Below are positions 33,884-43,157 of a stretch of DNA of 64,000 nucleotides, piece after piece. The notes under the pieces are model-generated. The model searched no databases. It was not told the DNA's origin and saw nothing but the letters and a program-made list of their open reading frames with translations. This DNA comes from JANMZO01 sp031383405 (lineage in GTDB: Bacteria > Actinomycetota > Acidimicrobiia > Acidimicrobiales > JANYDT01). Location of the stretch: assembly GCA_031383405.1 (NCBI GenBank), contig JANMZO010000145.1:1-64000 (forward strand). Direction: 5' to 3'. Every line of letters begins with the position of its first letter. Position 1 is the first letter of the stretch. The translations under genes were made by a program, and so were the position numbers.

Positions 33884-34836
33884 GGATTCGGTTCTGGTGG
33901 AAGGTCGTGTTCAAGGAGCATCAATCCGAGAGGAGATTCAACGAATCCGGTCCGGTGGTACAGCCGTAGGGCATTCGTGTTTGTCGTCTGGGTGTTGACG
34001 ATAAGTCGTCGGACATCGCGTCGGGCGGACCATTCAGTAGCGGCGTCGACGAGCGCCGTGCCGACTCCGAGGCGTTGCGCGCCGGAATCGACGGCGAGTC
34101 GCTGGAGGTACCCTCGACGGCCGGAACAGCCGATGATCGCGAATCCAACCGGTTCGTCATCGCGCTGTGCGACGAGCAGTTGAGCGCTCGGCGTCGCCGT
34201 GAGTGCCGACGTTAGATCGTGGAGATCCATAGCCCAGGATTCTCCGAAGGAGTTTCGGTCGACTTCGACGGCAGCTTGTAGGTCGTGGTCGGTGCCACGC
34301 CGAATCGTGGAGCCGGTCGGAAATACGCGCTTACCCCGCGCCAGTCGAACGGACCGAAACCGCAAAATCTGGAATGGGCTGCGTGGAAGTTCCTTGGTGA
34401 GCAGCGTAAGTTTGGAACGGACGCGGAACCCGACATCGAACAACGGTGGAGCCGCGTCGGGGCTCATTGCCGAGGTCAGAACCCGGATGAACCCGGAGTC
34501 TGTGCCTGTAACGGTGCTGGCACCGGTCGGGAGGCGTATGGCGGCCACGGTGCGTTGCACGTCAATCAGCAGTCGACGAACGGCGTCTGTGGAAAGGGAG
34601 CCCTCACTCAAGGGGGAAAACGTGACAGTGACCAGCCGACCGGGTGCGTCGAAGCGGTAGTCGAGTTGAACCCGGGTCGATCCGTAGCGGAACTGTCGGC
34701 TGACGACGCGGCTTACAGGTCCGGCGGTTTTGGCCAGCGCAGCGAGGCCCGCGAACGGAGCGCCCTGGGCTCGGACGGTCGACGTTGAGCATGGCATGGG
34801 CCAGTCTTCGCTCGGAACGTCGGCCGGTGAATGCAC
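33880..34836 (-). CDS. GNAT family N-acetyltransferase
   Basis: In this 318-residue product the C-terminal half (about 175-310) is a GNAT domain: LLVAQRDDEPVGFAIIGCSG, then LQRLAVDSGAQRLGVGTALV (the acetyl-CoA loop, QRLGVGT) and NTNALRLYHRTGFVESPLG. The N-terminal half is unlike known GNAT folds and may be a second, decayed GNAT domain. The acceptor is unknown. The GTG at 34836 gives the full frame; ATG at 34797 is an alternative. In mycobacteria mutT4 occupies this place. Confidence 0.75.
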   Translation of the reverse strand: MHSPADVPSEDWPMPCSTSTVRAQGAPFAGLAALAKTAGPVSRVVSRQFRYGSTRVQLDYRFDAPGRLVTVTFSPLSEGSLSTDAVRRLLIDVQRTVAAIRLPTGASTVTGTDSGFIRVLTSAMSPDAAPPLFDVGFRVRSKLTLLTKELPRSPFQILRFRSVRLARGKRVFPTGSTIRRGTDHDLQAAVEVDRNSFGESWAMDLHDLTSALTATPSAQLLVAQRDDEPVGFAIIGCSGRRGYLQRLAVDSGAQRLGVGTALVDAATEWSARRDVRRLIVNTQTTNTNALRLYHRTGFVESPLGLMLLEHDLPPEPNP

Positions 34837-34883
34837 AGGTAGAGAATACTGACGCGTGGCGTGCCGTTCTCCGGATGCCTCTC

Positions 34884-34934
34884 GTTCGGGTAGTTGGCTT
34901 GTTCGGGTCGTTGGCTTGTTCGGGTTGGTCGGTT
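34884..34934. repeat. 17-bp tandem repeat (3 units)
   Basis: Three 17-bp units of the type GTTCGGGTCGTTGGCTT lie in the spacer between the divergent GNAT and cca genes; the third is diverged. No gene or clear promoter is recognisable inside. Confidence 0.75.
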
Positions 34935-35005
34935 CTTCTGGTGCGGGCGTCGGCCGCGCAGCGGGTGGTCGGATTGACGCGAGGTAGGCGAGTTACGCTC
35001 TTGCG

Positions 35006-36319
35006 GTGCGAGATCAACTGTTCGACGCCCTCGTCGCGGAAACCGCATCGCTGGCCGGGGAATTCACGAACGCCGGAAAGTCCCTTTACCTTGTCGGTGG
35101 CATCGTTCGCGACACCCTGTTGGGTCGGGTGCGCGCCGAACTCGATATCGACTTCACGACAAACGCCGAACCCGACGAAATCGAATCGATTGTGCGTCGC
35201 ACCAGCCCGACGGCACTGTGGACGCAGGGCAAGCGCTTCGGCACAATCGGGGCAACGTTTGTAGGACCCAACGGGCCGAGAGCGGTGGAGATCACCACCC
35301 ATAGAGCCGAGCAGTATCACGACGACTCTCGCAAACCCGAGGTCCGATTTTCGACCGACATCACGCTTGACCTTTCCCGGCGCGATTTTACGGTAAACGC
35401 AATGGCCTTCGATCTGCGCGATCTCCGGCTGCTCGATCCGTTCGGCGGGGAAGAGGATCTGAGGGCCCGGGTACTTCGGACACCGCTGTCCCCGGAAATC
35501 AGCTTTCGTGACGATCCGCTCCGCATGCTTCGCGCCGCCCGGTTCATAGCGGCACTGGCGCTGACCGCCGATCCGCCACTCACGGATGCGGTCATCAGTC
35601 ATCGCGAGCGGATGGCGATCATCTCGGCTGAACGGATCCGGGGTGAGCTGGGGAAACTACTCACGCTCGAGGACCCATCAGACGGTCTTCGGTTCCTCTC
35701 CAGTACCGGACTGGTCTCGACATTCCTGCCCGAGCTCTCAATTGGAGACCTCCAACGGAGGACGGCCCGGATCCTGGCTATGGAACCCACCTGGGAGCGT
35801 CGGTTCACGGCGCTGCTGTTCGGTGCCTTTGCCTCAGAAGCGGTGGCACGATCTCGTCTGCGTGCATTGAAGTGCTCGGTCGACGAGGAGACCCTTGTAG
35901 TGAAGATCCATCGGCTCGGGAGCGTTGAGTTGGCCGATGCCGTCGAGCACGACAGCGCCGCGCGGAGGCTCGTCTACCGAGCAGGTTCGGAACTTGATCT
36001 GTTTCTGTCACTTCAACGTGCAGATGCCGTCGCGCGTATGGCCGCCGGCGATCATGATGCCGAAGCCGTGCGACTGGTTGTCGATGCGCTTCGACTGAAG
36101 TTGAAATCGTTGGCGAGGATGGGTGAGCTCGACGAACTTGGCCCCGCCCTGAATGGCGAAGAAGTCATGGATCTTCTCGGTTTGTCGCCGGGTCGCGAAG
36201 TTGGCGAGGCCCTGGCGATGCTCCTTGATCTACGACTCGATGAGGGTCAACTCCCGCGACCGGAAGTTGAGCGTCGCTTGATGGAGTGGTTCGACCGGCA
36301 CCTTTCCGAGCGGGGCTGA
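35006..36319 (+). CDS. pcnA: CCA tRNA nucleotidyltransferase
   Basis: A 437-residue class II nucleotidyltransferase that builds or repairs the CCA end of tRNAs, needed here since neither tRNA gene in the window encodes CCA. The head domain has YLVGGIVRDTLLGR (G31-G32, R35-D36) and the metal motif D47-x-D49 in ELDIDFTT, followed by NTRD-like RDFTVNAMAFDL and RDDPLRMLRAARF. The C-terminal half lacks an obvious HD hydrolase motif. The start is GTG at 35006. The position beside the murJ operon matches mycobacterial pcnA. Confidence 0.93.
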   Translation: MRDQLFDALVAETASLAGEFTNAGKSLYLVGGIVRDTLLGRVRAELDIDFTTNAEPDEIESIVRRTSPTALWTQGKRFGTIGATFVGPNGPRAVEITTHRAEQYHDDSRKPEVRFSTDITLDLSRRDFTVNAMAFDLRDLRLLDPFGGEEDLRARVLRTPLSPEISFRDDPLRMLRAARFIAALALTADPPLTDAVISHRERMAIISAERIRGELGKLLTLEDPSDGLRFLSSTGLVSTFLPELSIGDLQRRTARILAMEPTWERRFTALLFGAFASEAVARSRLRALKCSVDEETLVVKIHRLGSVELADAVEHDSAARRLVYRAGSELDLFLSLQRADAVARMAAGDHDAEAVRLVVDALRLKLKSLARMGELDELGPALNGEEVMDLLGLSPGREVGEALAMLLDLRLDEGQLPRPEVERRLMEWFDRHLSERG

Positions 36320-36321
36320 CG

Positions 36322-36915
36322 GTGCGGTTTCTTGTCGTTCACTGCCATCCCGATCCGAACAGTTTCAATCGAGCGTTGTGCGATGCCGTGATGGAGGGTT
36401 TGGACGCGGCGGGCCATGAGGTCAATCTCATTGATCTGTACGCAGATCAATTCGACGCCCGCATGTCGTTTGCCGAACGCGCCGCGTACGAAGGTCCGAA
36501 CCCAATTCTCGACCCGATGGTCGAACGGTATGCTGGCTTAGTAAAATCATCTCAGGGCTTAGTGTTTGTATACCCGACCTGGTGGTGGGGCCTGCCGGCG
36601 ATCCTAAAAGGGTTCTTGGATCGCGTCCTCGTGCCGGGAGTTTCGTTCTCGCTCGATCCGAAGACGAACAAGGTGGTTCCCGGTCTGGCTCACGTCCAAC
36701 GCATCGTCGGCGTATCCACATATGGATCATCATGGGCGTCGATGCGCCTGTTCAATGACGCCGGCCGGCGTCTTGTCATGCGCTGTGTCCGTGCACTTGC
36801 TCCGATGTTGCGCTGTCAGACAACGTGGATGGCGTTGTACCGCCTCGACCGTGCGACGCCGGAGCGACGCGAAGCGTTTGTTGCCAAGGTCCGACAGAAG
36901 ATGAGCCGACTGTGA
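36322..36915 (+). CDS. NAD(P)H:quinone reductase-like flavoprotein (flavodoxin-like fold 2)
   Basis: A 197-residue protein that starts with GTG, 2 bases after the cca stop. It begins VRFLVVHCHPDPNSFNRALC, the FMN/FAD phosphate-binding start of the Flavodoxin_2 family (NQO1/MdaB/KefF-like), and contains VFVYPTWWWGLPAILKGFLD, the conserved flavin/dimer segment. Such enzymes carry out two-electron reduction of quinones. The next gene is a close paralogue and overlaps it (GTGA), suggesting a heterodimer or recent duplication. Confidence 0.85.
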   Translation: MRFLVVHCHPDPNSFNRALCDAVMEGLDAAGHEVNLIDLYADQFDARMSFAERAAYEGPNPILDPMVERYAGLVKSSQGLVFVYPTWWWGLPAILKGFLDRVLVPGVSFSLDPKTNKVVPGLAHVQRIVGVSTYGSSWASMRLFNDAGRRLVMRCVRALAPMLRCQTTWMALYRLDRATPERREAFVAKVRQKMSRL

Positions 36916-37532
36916 AGCGGTTTCGGGCGTCTCGACGGTCGAGGATGTCCAGAGCCCTGGTGGTCTTCTGCCATCCGATGCGCGCGAGCTTTGTCGGAGC
37001 GATTTTCGACCGTTGCGTGGAGTCATTGCAAGGCTCGGGCGTTGAGGTTCGGGTACTTGATCTGTACGCAGATGATTTTCAACCCGTGCTTCCTCGGGCG
37101 GAGTGGCAGGCATACCACTCGGATGCGGCCATCGTTACCTCACAGGTGCAGGCACACATCGACCTGCTTCGCTGGGCCGACGCGTTGGTCCTTGTGTACC
37201 CGACATGGTTCGGTTCACAGCCCGCCATGCTCAAGGGTTGGTTTGACCGCGTCTGGTTGCCCGGTGTGGCGTTCTCGCTGCCCAGGCGCTGGGGACCGCT
37301 TCGACCTCGTCTCGGCAACATAACGTCGTTTTCGGTCGTGACGACGCACGGCTCGAGCAAGCTGCTGAACTCGGTACAGGGTGAACCCGGCAAACGGGTA
37401 GCGCTGCGCGGCCTGAGGACTCTCTGCCACTGGCGTTGTCGAACGGACTGGATCGCCTTCTATGGCAATGACCAGGCCACAACTGCCTTACGCGAACGCT
37501 TCCTCGATCGGGTCGGGGACCACTTCCGCTGA
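36912..37532 (+). CDS. NAD(P)H:quinone reductase-like flavoprotein, second copy
   Basis: Same family as the preceding gene: RALVVFCHPMRASFVGAIFD at the N-terminus and VLVYPTWFGSQPAMLKGWFD in the middle. The GTG at 36912 overlaps the previous stop; an ATG at 36945 (MSRALVV) is equally good and gives a more family-like N-terminus. Compared with its neighbour the segment after LPGVAFSL is more basic. The two genes probably form one functional unit. Confidence 0.83.
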   Translation: MKRFRASRRSRMSRALVVFCHPMRASFVGAIFDRCVESLQGSGVEVRVLDLYADDFQPVLPRAEWQAYHSDAAIVTSQVQAHIDLLRWADALVLVYPTWFGSQPAMLKGWFDRVWLPGVAFSLPRRWGPLRPRLGNITSFSVVTTHGSSKLLNSVQGEPGKRVALRGLRTLCHWRCRTDWIAFYGNDQATTALRERFLDRVGDHFR

Positions 37533-37597
37533 GCGGAGAACCGAGCGGTCGCAGCAACGACAAATGAAGCACCCAGCGCCGCACTAGCCTTTCCCGA

Positions 37598-38020
37598 GTG
37601 TCATTTCGAGCTGACTCCGTTCGCGGCGTCCAGGAGAGTCGGCCGGGAGCGGTGGATTTTCGTTTGGTTCGCCGCCATCTCATCGCAGAGTACAAGCGCG
37701 GGCGGCTTTCGCGTATCGACGTTTGCGATGCGCACCCCGAGCTTCTCCGCGCTGCTGAAAACCTGGGTGAACCGGTCCCTGAACCGTGTCCGATCTGTGA
37801 GGGTGAGACGCTTGTCCATGTCTCTTACGTCTTCGGCCCGAGGCTCCCGGCTTACGGTCGTTGCGTTTCGAAGAAGTCGGAGTTGTCGGCTTTCTCGCGG
37901 CAACTGGGTGACTTCGTGTGTTACGTCGTTGAGGTGTGTGGTGAGTGCCGGTGGAACCACCTGGCCAAGTCGTACCATCTCGGTCGAAGCGTAGGTCGTT
38001 CCCAAACAGATGCGACCTGA
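37598..38020 (+). CDS. DUF5318 zinc-ribbon protein
   Basis: A 140-residue soluble protein with two Cys pairs, CPIC (about residue 68) and CGEC (about residue 116), likely a zinc ribbon, and the family segment FRLVRRHLIAEYKRGRLSRI. DUF5318 is actinobacterial and is normally encoded just before the class A PBP gene, as here (108 bases). The function is unknown; the synteny suggests a link to cell-wall growth. The GTG start at 37598 has only a weak ribosome site. Confidence 0.8.
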   Translation: MSFRADSVRGVQESRPGAVDFRLVRRHLIAEYKRGRLSRIDVCDAHPELLRAAENLGEPVPEPCPICEGETLVHVSYVFGPRLPAYGRCVSKKSELSAFSRQLGDFVCYVVEVCGECRWNHLAKSYHLGRSVGRSQTDAT

Positions 38021-38127
38021 CAAGTCCGCTTCGAGCTTCGACATCTGTGAATGCGGTTCGCGTCACCGACGTTGTCGTGGCGATTCCGCTCCAGTAACAC
38101 CCGGACACAGAGGTCGGTGATCTGCCT

Positions 38128-40362
38128 ATGAGACGCTTCGGTCGAATAGCGGTTCGGTTGTTCGCGGCCTTTTTGGTGTTCGGCGTCGCCATGGTGATTG
38201 TCGGAGCGGTCTACGTGTGGAGTGTCGATCTTCCTCCCGATCAGGTGCCGGTGCAGACCTCGTTCATCTACGACCGCCACCACACGCTGATCGCCGAGCT
38301 GTCGAACGGAGAGAACCGCCAATCGGTCTCACTTTCGCAGGTGCCACCGATCCTGGTCGAGGCAGTGATCGCCGCCGAAGATCGCCGCTTCTACGAACAC
38401 AGTGGGGTGGATCCGATCGGGATCGTCCGCGCGGTGGCACAGGATCTTCGGCAGCCGAACCGTCGTCAGGGCGGCTCGACGATTACCCAGCAGTACGTGA
38501 AGAATGTGTACGTGGGTCGGGAGTTGACGCTTCGTCGAAAGCTCCGCGAAGCAGCCATCGCAGTGAAGCTCGAACGACGACTTTCCAAAGATCAGATCCT
38601 CGAGCGTTATCTCAACACGATCTATTTCGGGCGCGGGGCCTACGGGGTGCAACTGGCGGCCCAGGCCTATTTCGGAAAGAACGTCGAACAGATCGATCTG
38701 GCCGAGGCGGCCTACCTGGCGGCGTTGATCCGCGGCCCGGAGTCGACTGATGCGTCGCGCAATGAGGAGAAGGCCCGTCGTCGCCGTTCGTCGGTATTGT
38801 CGGCGATGGTGGACACCGGATCCATTTCGGCGGCGCAGGCGGCCGACGCTGAGCTTCGGCCCTTGACCGGGCCGGACGGTGTCGTCGAGAGAACGCGTCG
38901 AACTTCGTACAGCCGTCCGGAGGCCGGGGCCGAGTTCTTTGTCGACCTGGTGAAGCGCGACCTGATCGCGCGCTTCGGCGAAGCCGTCGTTACCGCGGGT
39001 GGTCTGAAGGTGACGACGACGCTCGATCTCGACCTGCAGGCCAGAGCGCGCAAGGCCGTGTTTGCGAAGATGCTGCCAAAGATCGACGACCCCGACGCTG
39101 CGGTGGTCACCCTCAATCACGCTGGCGAGGTGCTGGTACTTGTGGGTGGTCGCGACTTCAACAGGTCGCAGGTCAACCTGGCTGTCGGCTCCGGTGGCGG
39201 AGGCCGGGGGCGGGCCGCCGGATCCGCATTCAAGCCATTTGTGGCGGCGGCAATGTTGCGGGCCGGCTATTCGATGGAATCGGCGTTCAAAGCTCCTGCG
39301 TCGATCACCATCGACGGGGCCGATGTGGGGGGTGCACCGTGGAACGTGGCGAACTACGAGGATCGGAGCTATCCGACGCTCAACGTGAACGATGCGATGC
39401 GCCAGTCGGTCAACACGGTTTTCGCGCAAATTGTCACCAACGCAGGGATGGGATCGCGGCGGGTTGTCGATGAAGCCAGGATGCTTGGCATTACCTCACC
39501 GTTGAACCCGGTCGACAGCATCGCTCTCGGTACGCAGAATGTCGGCCCGCTCGAGATGGCCGACGCCTACCTCACGTTCGCCAATAGGGGGATGCGCAGG
39601 GATCCGAGCGTTCTGCGCGCCGTGACCGGGTCTGATGGCAACAGCCTGAAAGTGCGCCCCGCGGAGCCGCAACGGGTCATGAAAGCGCGCGACGCTGACG
39701 TGATCAACCGCATGCTCGTGAACGTGGTTACCGGCGGGACCGGTGTGGCGGCCAGGGCCAAGGGCATGACCGTCGCCGGAAAGACGGGCACGACGAATGA
39801 CTACAACGACGCCTGGTTCGTGGGGTATACGCCGGGTTCTGATTCGCCCGAGGAGTGTTGCGTGATGGCGATCTGGATGGGCTACGCCAACGGCGATCGA
39901 CAGATGGCCAACGTGGAGGGCCGGAGCGTGACAGGTGGGTCATATCCGGCAGAGCTCTTTTCCCGAATCCTGGTCGCCGCTCGAGACGGTGCACCAACGG
40001 GTTCGTTCGCCCCGGTACCGCGCTACCGCGGGGAACTCCTGGGCGGGTCGCGTCGCCGTATTCAGCTCGATGCCGGTCCGGCCGATGCCGTGGCCGACAC
40101 CTCGTTGGTCGACCCGCTGAGCGCAGCGGACCCGGTGGTCGCGCCGACGACCGCTGGCGCTACGCCCATCGAACCGACGCTGCCGCCGGTGTCGGTGTCG
40201 GTGTCGGTCGTCGACGGCTCGGAGCCGATGCCGGTCGAAGCACCGACAAATGGTGTGCCCGACGCGGTGGCGACGCCGGAACCGACGGCCGCGACAATTC
40301 CCCCACCCGCAAAGGTGCCCCGGGTCGCCGTCACCAATCCCACGGTGACCGGGCTGGGTTGA
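38128..40362 (+). CDS. Bifunctional penicillin-binding protein (class A, PonA-like)
   Basis: A 744-residue membrane-anchored peptidoglycan synthase. One TM segment (about 9-30) is followed by a GT51 glycosyltransferase domain with AAEDRRFYEHSG (catalytic Glu84) and GGSTITQQYVKN. The transpeptidase domain has S366-x-x-K369 (GSAFKPF), S427-V-N429 and K552-T-G (AGKTGTT). A tail of about 90 residues rich in Pro/Thr/Val ends the protein; no PASTA domain is seen. It follows DUF5318 as in mycobacteria (ponA1). Confidence 0.96.
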   Translation: MRRFGRIAVRLFAAFLVFGVAMVIVGAVYVWSVDLPPDQVPVQTSFIYDRHHTLIAELSNGENRQSVSLSQVPPILVEAVIAAEDRRFYEHSGVDPIGIVRAVAQDLRQPNRRQGGSTITQQYVKNVYVGRELTLRRKLREAAIAVKLERRLSKDQILERYLNTIYFGRGAYGVQLAAQAYFGKNVEQIDLAEAAYLAALIRGPESTDASRNEEKARRRRSSVLSAMVDTGSISAAQAADAELRPLTGPDGVVERTRRTSYSRPEAGAEFFVDLVKRDLIARFGEAVVTAGGLKVTTTLDLDLQARARKAVFAKMLPKIDDPDAAVVTLNHAGEVLVLVGGRDFNRSQVNLAVGSGGGGRGRAAGSAFKPFVAAAMLRAGYSMESAFKAPASITIDGADVGGAPWNVANYEDRSYPTLNVNDAMRQSVNTVFAQIVTNAGMGSRRVVDEARMLGITSPLNPVDSIALGTQNVGPLEMADAYLTFANRGMRRDPSVLRAVTGSDGNSLKVRPAEPQRVMKARDADVINRMLVNVVTGGTGVAARAKGMTVAGKTGTTNDYNDAWFVGYTPGSDSPEECCVMAIWMGYANGDRQMANVEGRSVTGGSYPAELFSRILVAARDGAPTGSFAPVPRYRGELLGGSRRRIQLDAGPADAVADTSLVDPLSAADPVVAPTTAGATPIEPTLPPVSVSVSVVDGSEPMPVEAPTNGVPDAVATPEPTAATIPPPAKVPRVAVTNPTVTGLG

Positions 40363-40364
40363 CG

Positions 40365-40400
40365 GTGGATGGCTGGGTGGATGGCTGGGTCGATGGCTGG
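40365..40400. repeat. 12-bp tandem repeat (3 units) after ponA
   Basis: GTGGATGGCTGG occurs twice, then once with one change, starting 3 bases after the PBP stop codon. The remaining spacer up to the panB promoter shows nothing else. Confidence 0.8.
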
Positions 40401-40490
40401 GTGGAACCGCTTGTCGTGCGCGTCGCAGTCCCCCCACGGTCGGCCGGGTGAGCGGTCGCGTTTCCCGGCGGAAAGGTTTCCGGGCGCAAG

Positions 40491-40520
40491 TTGAACGGCA
40501 TCTGGACATCTGCTTAGATT
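40491..40520 (+). promoter_or_regulatory. Candidate panB promoter
   Basis: TTGAAC (40491-40496) and TAGATT (40515-40520) with an 18-base spacer, 57 bases before the panB start. Confidence 0.45.
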
Positions 40521-40577
40521 CGTAGTGCTGCCGGCAGCCATATTGGCGCTGGACGGTTAGAAAGGACAGGTGTTCCC

Positions 40578-41567
40578 GTGAACGCCTCACACATTCCTTC
40601 AGCTCCGCTGAAGCCCGCCCGTCGTTGGACCGCCCCGTCGGTCCAAGCCCGCAAGACCGACACTCAAGGTGTCGCCTCACGACTCGTGATGGTCACGGCC
40701 TACGATGCCCCGAGCGCCAAAATTGCCCACCGGGCCGGTGCCGACATGATCCTCGTTGGTGACTCGCTCGCCATGGTTGTTCTCGGTTACGACGACACCC
40801 TTCAGGTGACAACCGCCGACATGGCCCACCACACCGCTGCAGTTTCTCGAGGTCTCATTGCCTCTGAACTGGCCGGATGCCCCAACGGGCGTCCACTGAT
40901 CGTCGGCGATATGCCTTGGATGAGCTACCACACCAGCATCGACGACGCCGTCACCAACGCGGCCACGCTGCTTCGGGCCGGTGCCGGGTGCGTGAAGTTG
41001 GAAGGGGGTCGGAAGCGGCTCCCCGTCATCCGGGCGATCCTCGACGCCGAGATTCCGGTCATGGGTCATATCGGTCTGACGCCGCAGTCGGTCAATACCC
41101 TTGGGGGATTCAAGGTTCAGGGCAAGCAACTCGAAGCGGCCCAGGACCTCATTGCCGACGCCAAAGCTCTTGCCGAAGCCGGTTGCTTCGCGATTGTATT
41201 GGAAGCGGTGCCCGACGCTTTGGCCAAAGCCATCACCGACTCGATCGACATTCCGACGATCGGTATTGGCGCCGGACCGCATTGCGACGGTCAGGTTCTT
41301 GTGTGGCACGACCTGCTCGGTATCGAGGACCGCATCCTCCCCAAGTTCGTACGTCGTTACGCGAACGTGGCTGCCGATGCCGAAGCTGCGGTAGCGGCCT
41401 ATGCCGCCGACGTGCGCACGGGGGCGTTCCCTACCGCGCAGGAAAGCTACGCCGCCACGCCGGAACTTGTTGATGCGCTCCGCAACGTGTCAGCCGCTCG
41501 AATCGAAGAAGCGACCCTGGCATCCGATGTCGAAGAGTTCCTGATCAGTCTCTACGGTTCGAAGTAG
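40578..41567 (+). CDS. panB: 3-methyl-2-oxobutanoate hydroxymethyltransferase
   Basis: A 329-residue TIM-barrel enzyme that adds a hydroxymethyl group from methylene-tetrahydrofolate to 2-oxoisovalerate, giving ketopantoate (pantothenate/CoA pathway). Conserved motifs: VMVTAYDAPSAKIAHRAGAD, VGDSLAMVVLGYDDTL (metal-binding Asp), VKLEGG, MGHIGLTPQSVNTLGGFKVQ and the catalytic Glu in IVLEAVP, then IGIGAGPHCDGQVLV. The N-terminus is about 25 residues longer than usual. The start is GTG at 40578. Confidence 0.96.
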   Translation: MNASHIPSAPLKPARRWTAPSVQARKTDTQGVASRLVMVTAYDAPSAKIAHRAGADMILVGDSLAMVVLGYDDTLQVTTADMAHHTAAVSRGLIASELAGCPNGRPLIVGDMPWMSYHTSIDDAVTNAATLLRAGAGCVKLEGGRKRLPVIRAILDAEIPVMGHIGLTPQSVNTLGGFKVQGKQLEAAQDLIADAKALAEAGCFAIVLEAVPDALAKAITDSIDIPTIGIGAGPHCDGQVLVWHDLLGIEDRILPKFVRRYANVAADAEAAVAAYAADVRTGAFPTAQESYAATPELVDALRNVSAARIEEATLASDVEEFLISLYGSK

Positions 41568-41664
41568 CTCATCGTCTCGCGGTTGGGCTAGCGCTCGCTG
41601 CGAGCGGGGCGTCGGGACCCGTAACCGGCCGCGGCAGAACCGGCGATGTGCAAGCATCAGGGTC

Positions 41665-42519
41665 GTGAAGGCGTGGTCTCCAAGGCTTTTTCGGGTGCGG
41701 TACATCCCGACGGCGGTGCTTGTCGCGGCGGTTCTCACGAACTGCGCCTCGGCGACGACGAGTTTGGCAACCGAGCCGGTGTCTTCGGTGTCTTCGGTGT
41801 CTTCACCGCCAATTGCGTTGACGTTGGCCGTCGTGAAGCAGTTCCCCCGGGATACGACGTGCTTCCTTGAAGGATTCCAGTGGACGCCGACAGTCGCCGG
41901 AGGAGGCTTCTACGAGTCGTGCGGGCAAACTGGCGCGTCCACGATGCGAATCACCAACCTGAAGGGCCAGGTCCTCAAGAAGGTGGCCGTTCCCGACGTG
42001 TTTGCCGAGGGCACCGTCCGGCTGGGTGATCGGCTCTACCAGTTGACCTGGCGGGAGCGGGTCGTGTTCGTGCGGAATCCGGTGACCCTGGCTGTCCTCG
42101 AAACCCGGGCCCTACCGAAGGAGATTGGTGAAGGTTGGGGAATGACCACGATCGGCTCTGAACTCGTCGTGAGCGACGGGACGTCTCGCATCTACTTCGT
42201 CGACCCGAAAGGGTGGAAGGTGACGCGTACGATGTCTGTGAGTTCTGCCGGTTTGCCAATCGATCAGCTCAACGAGTTGGAGTTGATCAACGGGCAGCTA
42301 TGGGCGAACGTGTGGAGAACCGAGGCAATTGTCGTGATCAACCCGGCAAATGGGCAGGTCAGCGCAAACGTTTCGTTATCCGGCCTGCGGCCCCGGTCGA
42401 CGAACGCCGACCCCGAGGCCGTGGCCAACGGGATTGCCTTCGACCCGAAAACGAAACGGATCTTCATTACCGGCAAGAACTGGCCGGTCCTCTACCAGGT
42501 AAAGACCCAGGCGGTCTGA
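41665..42519 (+). CDS. Glutaminyl-peptide cyclotransferase-like lipoprotein
   Basis: This 284-residue protein has a lipoprotein signal ending at Cys27 (AAVLTNCAS), followed by a short spacer with SSV repeats. The mature part matches plant/bacterial glutamine cyclotransferases: FPRDTTCFLEGFQWTPT, GGGFYESCGQTGASTMRI, then FAEGTVRLGDRLYQLTW and NELELINGQLWANVW, a five-bladed beta-propeller. These enzymes convert N-terminal Gln to pyroglutamate on exported proteins; lipid-anchoring outside the membrane fits. The start is GTG at 41665, ribosome site weak. Confidence 0.83.
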   Translation: MKAWSPRLFRVRYIPTAVLVAAVLTNCASATTSLATEPVSSVSSVSSPPIALTLAVVKQFPRDTTCFLEGFQWTPTVAGGGFYESCGQTGASTMRITNLKGQVLKKVAVPDVFAEGTVRLGDRLYQLTWRERVVFVRNPVTLAVLETRALPKEIGEGWGMTTIGSELVVSDGTSRIYFVDPKGWKVTRTMSVSSAGLPIDQLNELELINGQLWANVWRTEAIVVINPANGQVSANVSLSGLRPRSTNADPEAVANGIAFDPKTKRIFITGKNWPVLYQVKTQAV

Positions 42520-42569
42520 CCGAGCCAGGGTTTCAGGTGCTTGGTACGGGTGCCTGGTAATGGTGCTTG

Positions 42570-42598
42570 TTACGGGCTCCGCGCGCGCCGACTACACT
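42570..42598 (+). promoter_or_regulatory. Candidate promoter of the rpsF operon
   Basis: TTACGG (42570-42575) and TACACT (42593-42598) with a 17-base spacer, about 140 bases before rpsF. The leader between them and rpsF could hold an S6/S18-type regulatory RNA, but I cannot show one. Confidence 0.4.
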
Positions 42599-42740
42599 GG
42601 CCAACTAGCTCGCAAACAATCTTCCGTCCCGACTCCGCCCTCCGCGTAAACGGCTTCGAAGAACCAGATTGCGGGCCCCTGCGCCGGACCGTCCGGCGCC
42701 CTGCTCACGGGCAGGACCAGAGGGAGGTAAGGAACCGCCC

Positions 42741-43121
42741 ATGCGGGCCTACGAAGTCATGCTCATCATTGATACCGGGGTAGACGACGAAGTCGTCCAG
42801 AAGGTCATCAAACGCACCGCCGATCAGATCGTTTCCCTTGGTGGAACTCTCGGTCGCACCGAAAAATGGGGCCGCCGCAAGCTGGCCTACGAAATCAAGA
42901 CCGACAAGAAGAAGCACAACGACGGTTATTACACGTTGATCGAGTTCACGGCAGAGCCGGTGCAGATCAAGGAACTCGACCGTACGCTGCGTCTCACCGA
43001 CGAACTTGTGCGGCACAAGGTCCTTCTTGTTCCGACGGCAGGAGCGGGCCGCTCGTTGGCCGCACCGCCTGCCCTCGACGACATCGCATCCGGTGGCGGT
43101 CGCGACCGCGATCGCGATTAA
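42741..43121 (+). CDS. rpsF: 30S ribosomal protein S6
   Basis: A 126-residue protein: MRAYEVMLIIDTGVDDEVVQ, then GRRKLAYEIKTDKKKHNDGYY and RTLRLTDELVRHKVL, the S6 fold that pairs with S18 on the platform of the small subunit. The C-terminal 25 residues are an Ala/Gly/Asp/Arg-rich extension ending in RDRDRD. AAGGAAC precedes ATG. First gene of rpsF-ssb-rpsR-rplI. Confidence 0.97.
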   Translation: MRAYEVMLIIDTGVDDEVVQKVIKRTADQIVSLGGTLGRTEKWGRRKLAYEIKTDKKKHNDGYYTLIEFTAEPVQIKELDRTLRLTDELVRHKVLLVPTAGAGRSLAAPPALDDIASGGGRDRDRD

Positions 43122-43157
43122 CACCCTAACCACGCACCCAACCCACGAGGTTCGACC

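Noticed and set aside
34604..35602. Minus-strand 332-codon frame through the GNAT-cca spacer
   Set aside because: It lies mostly antisense to cca, which has clear catalytic motifs, and includes the tandem repeat.
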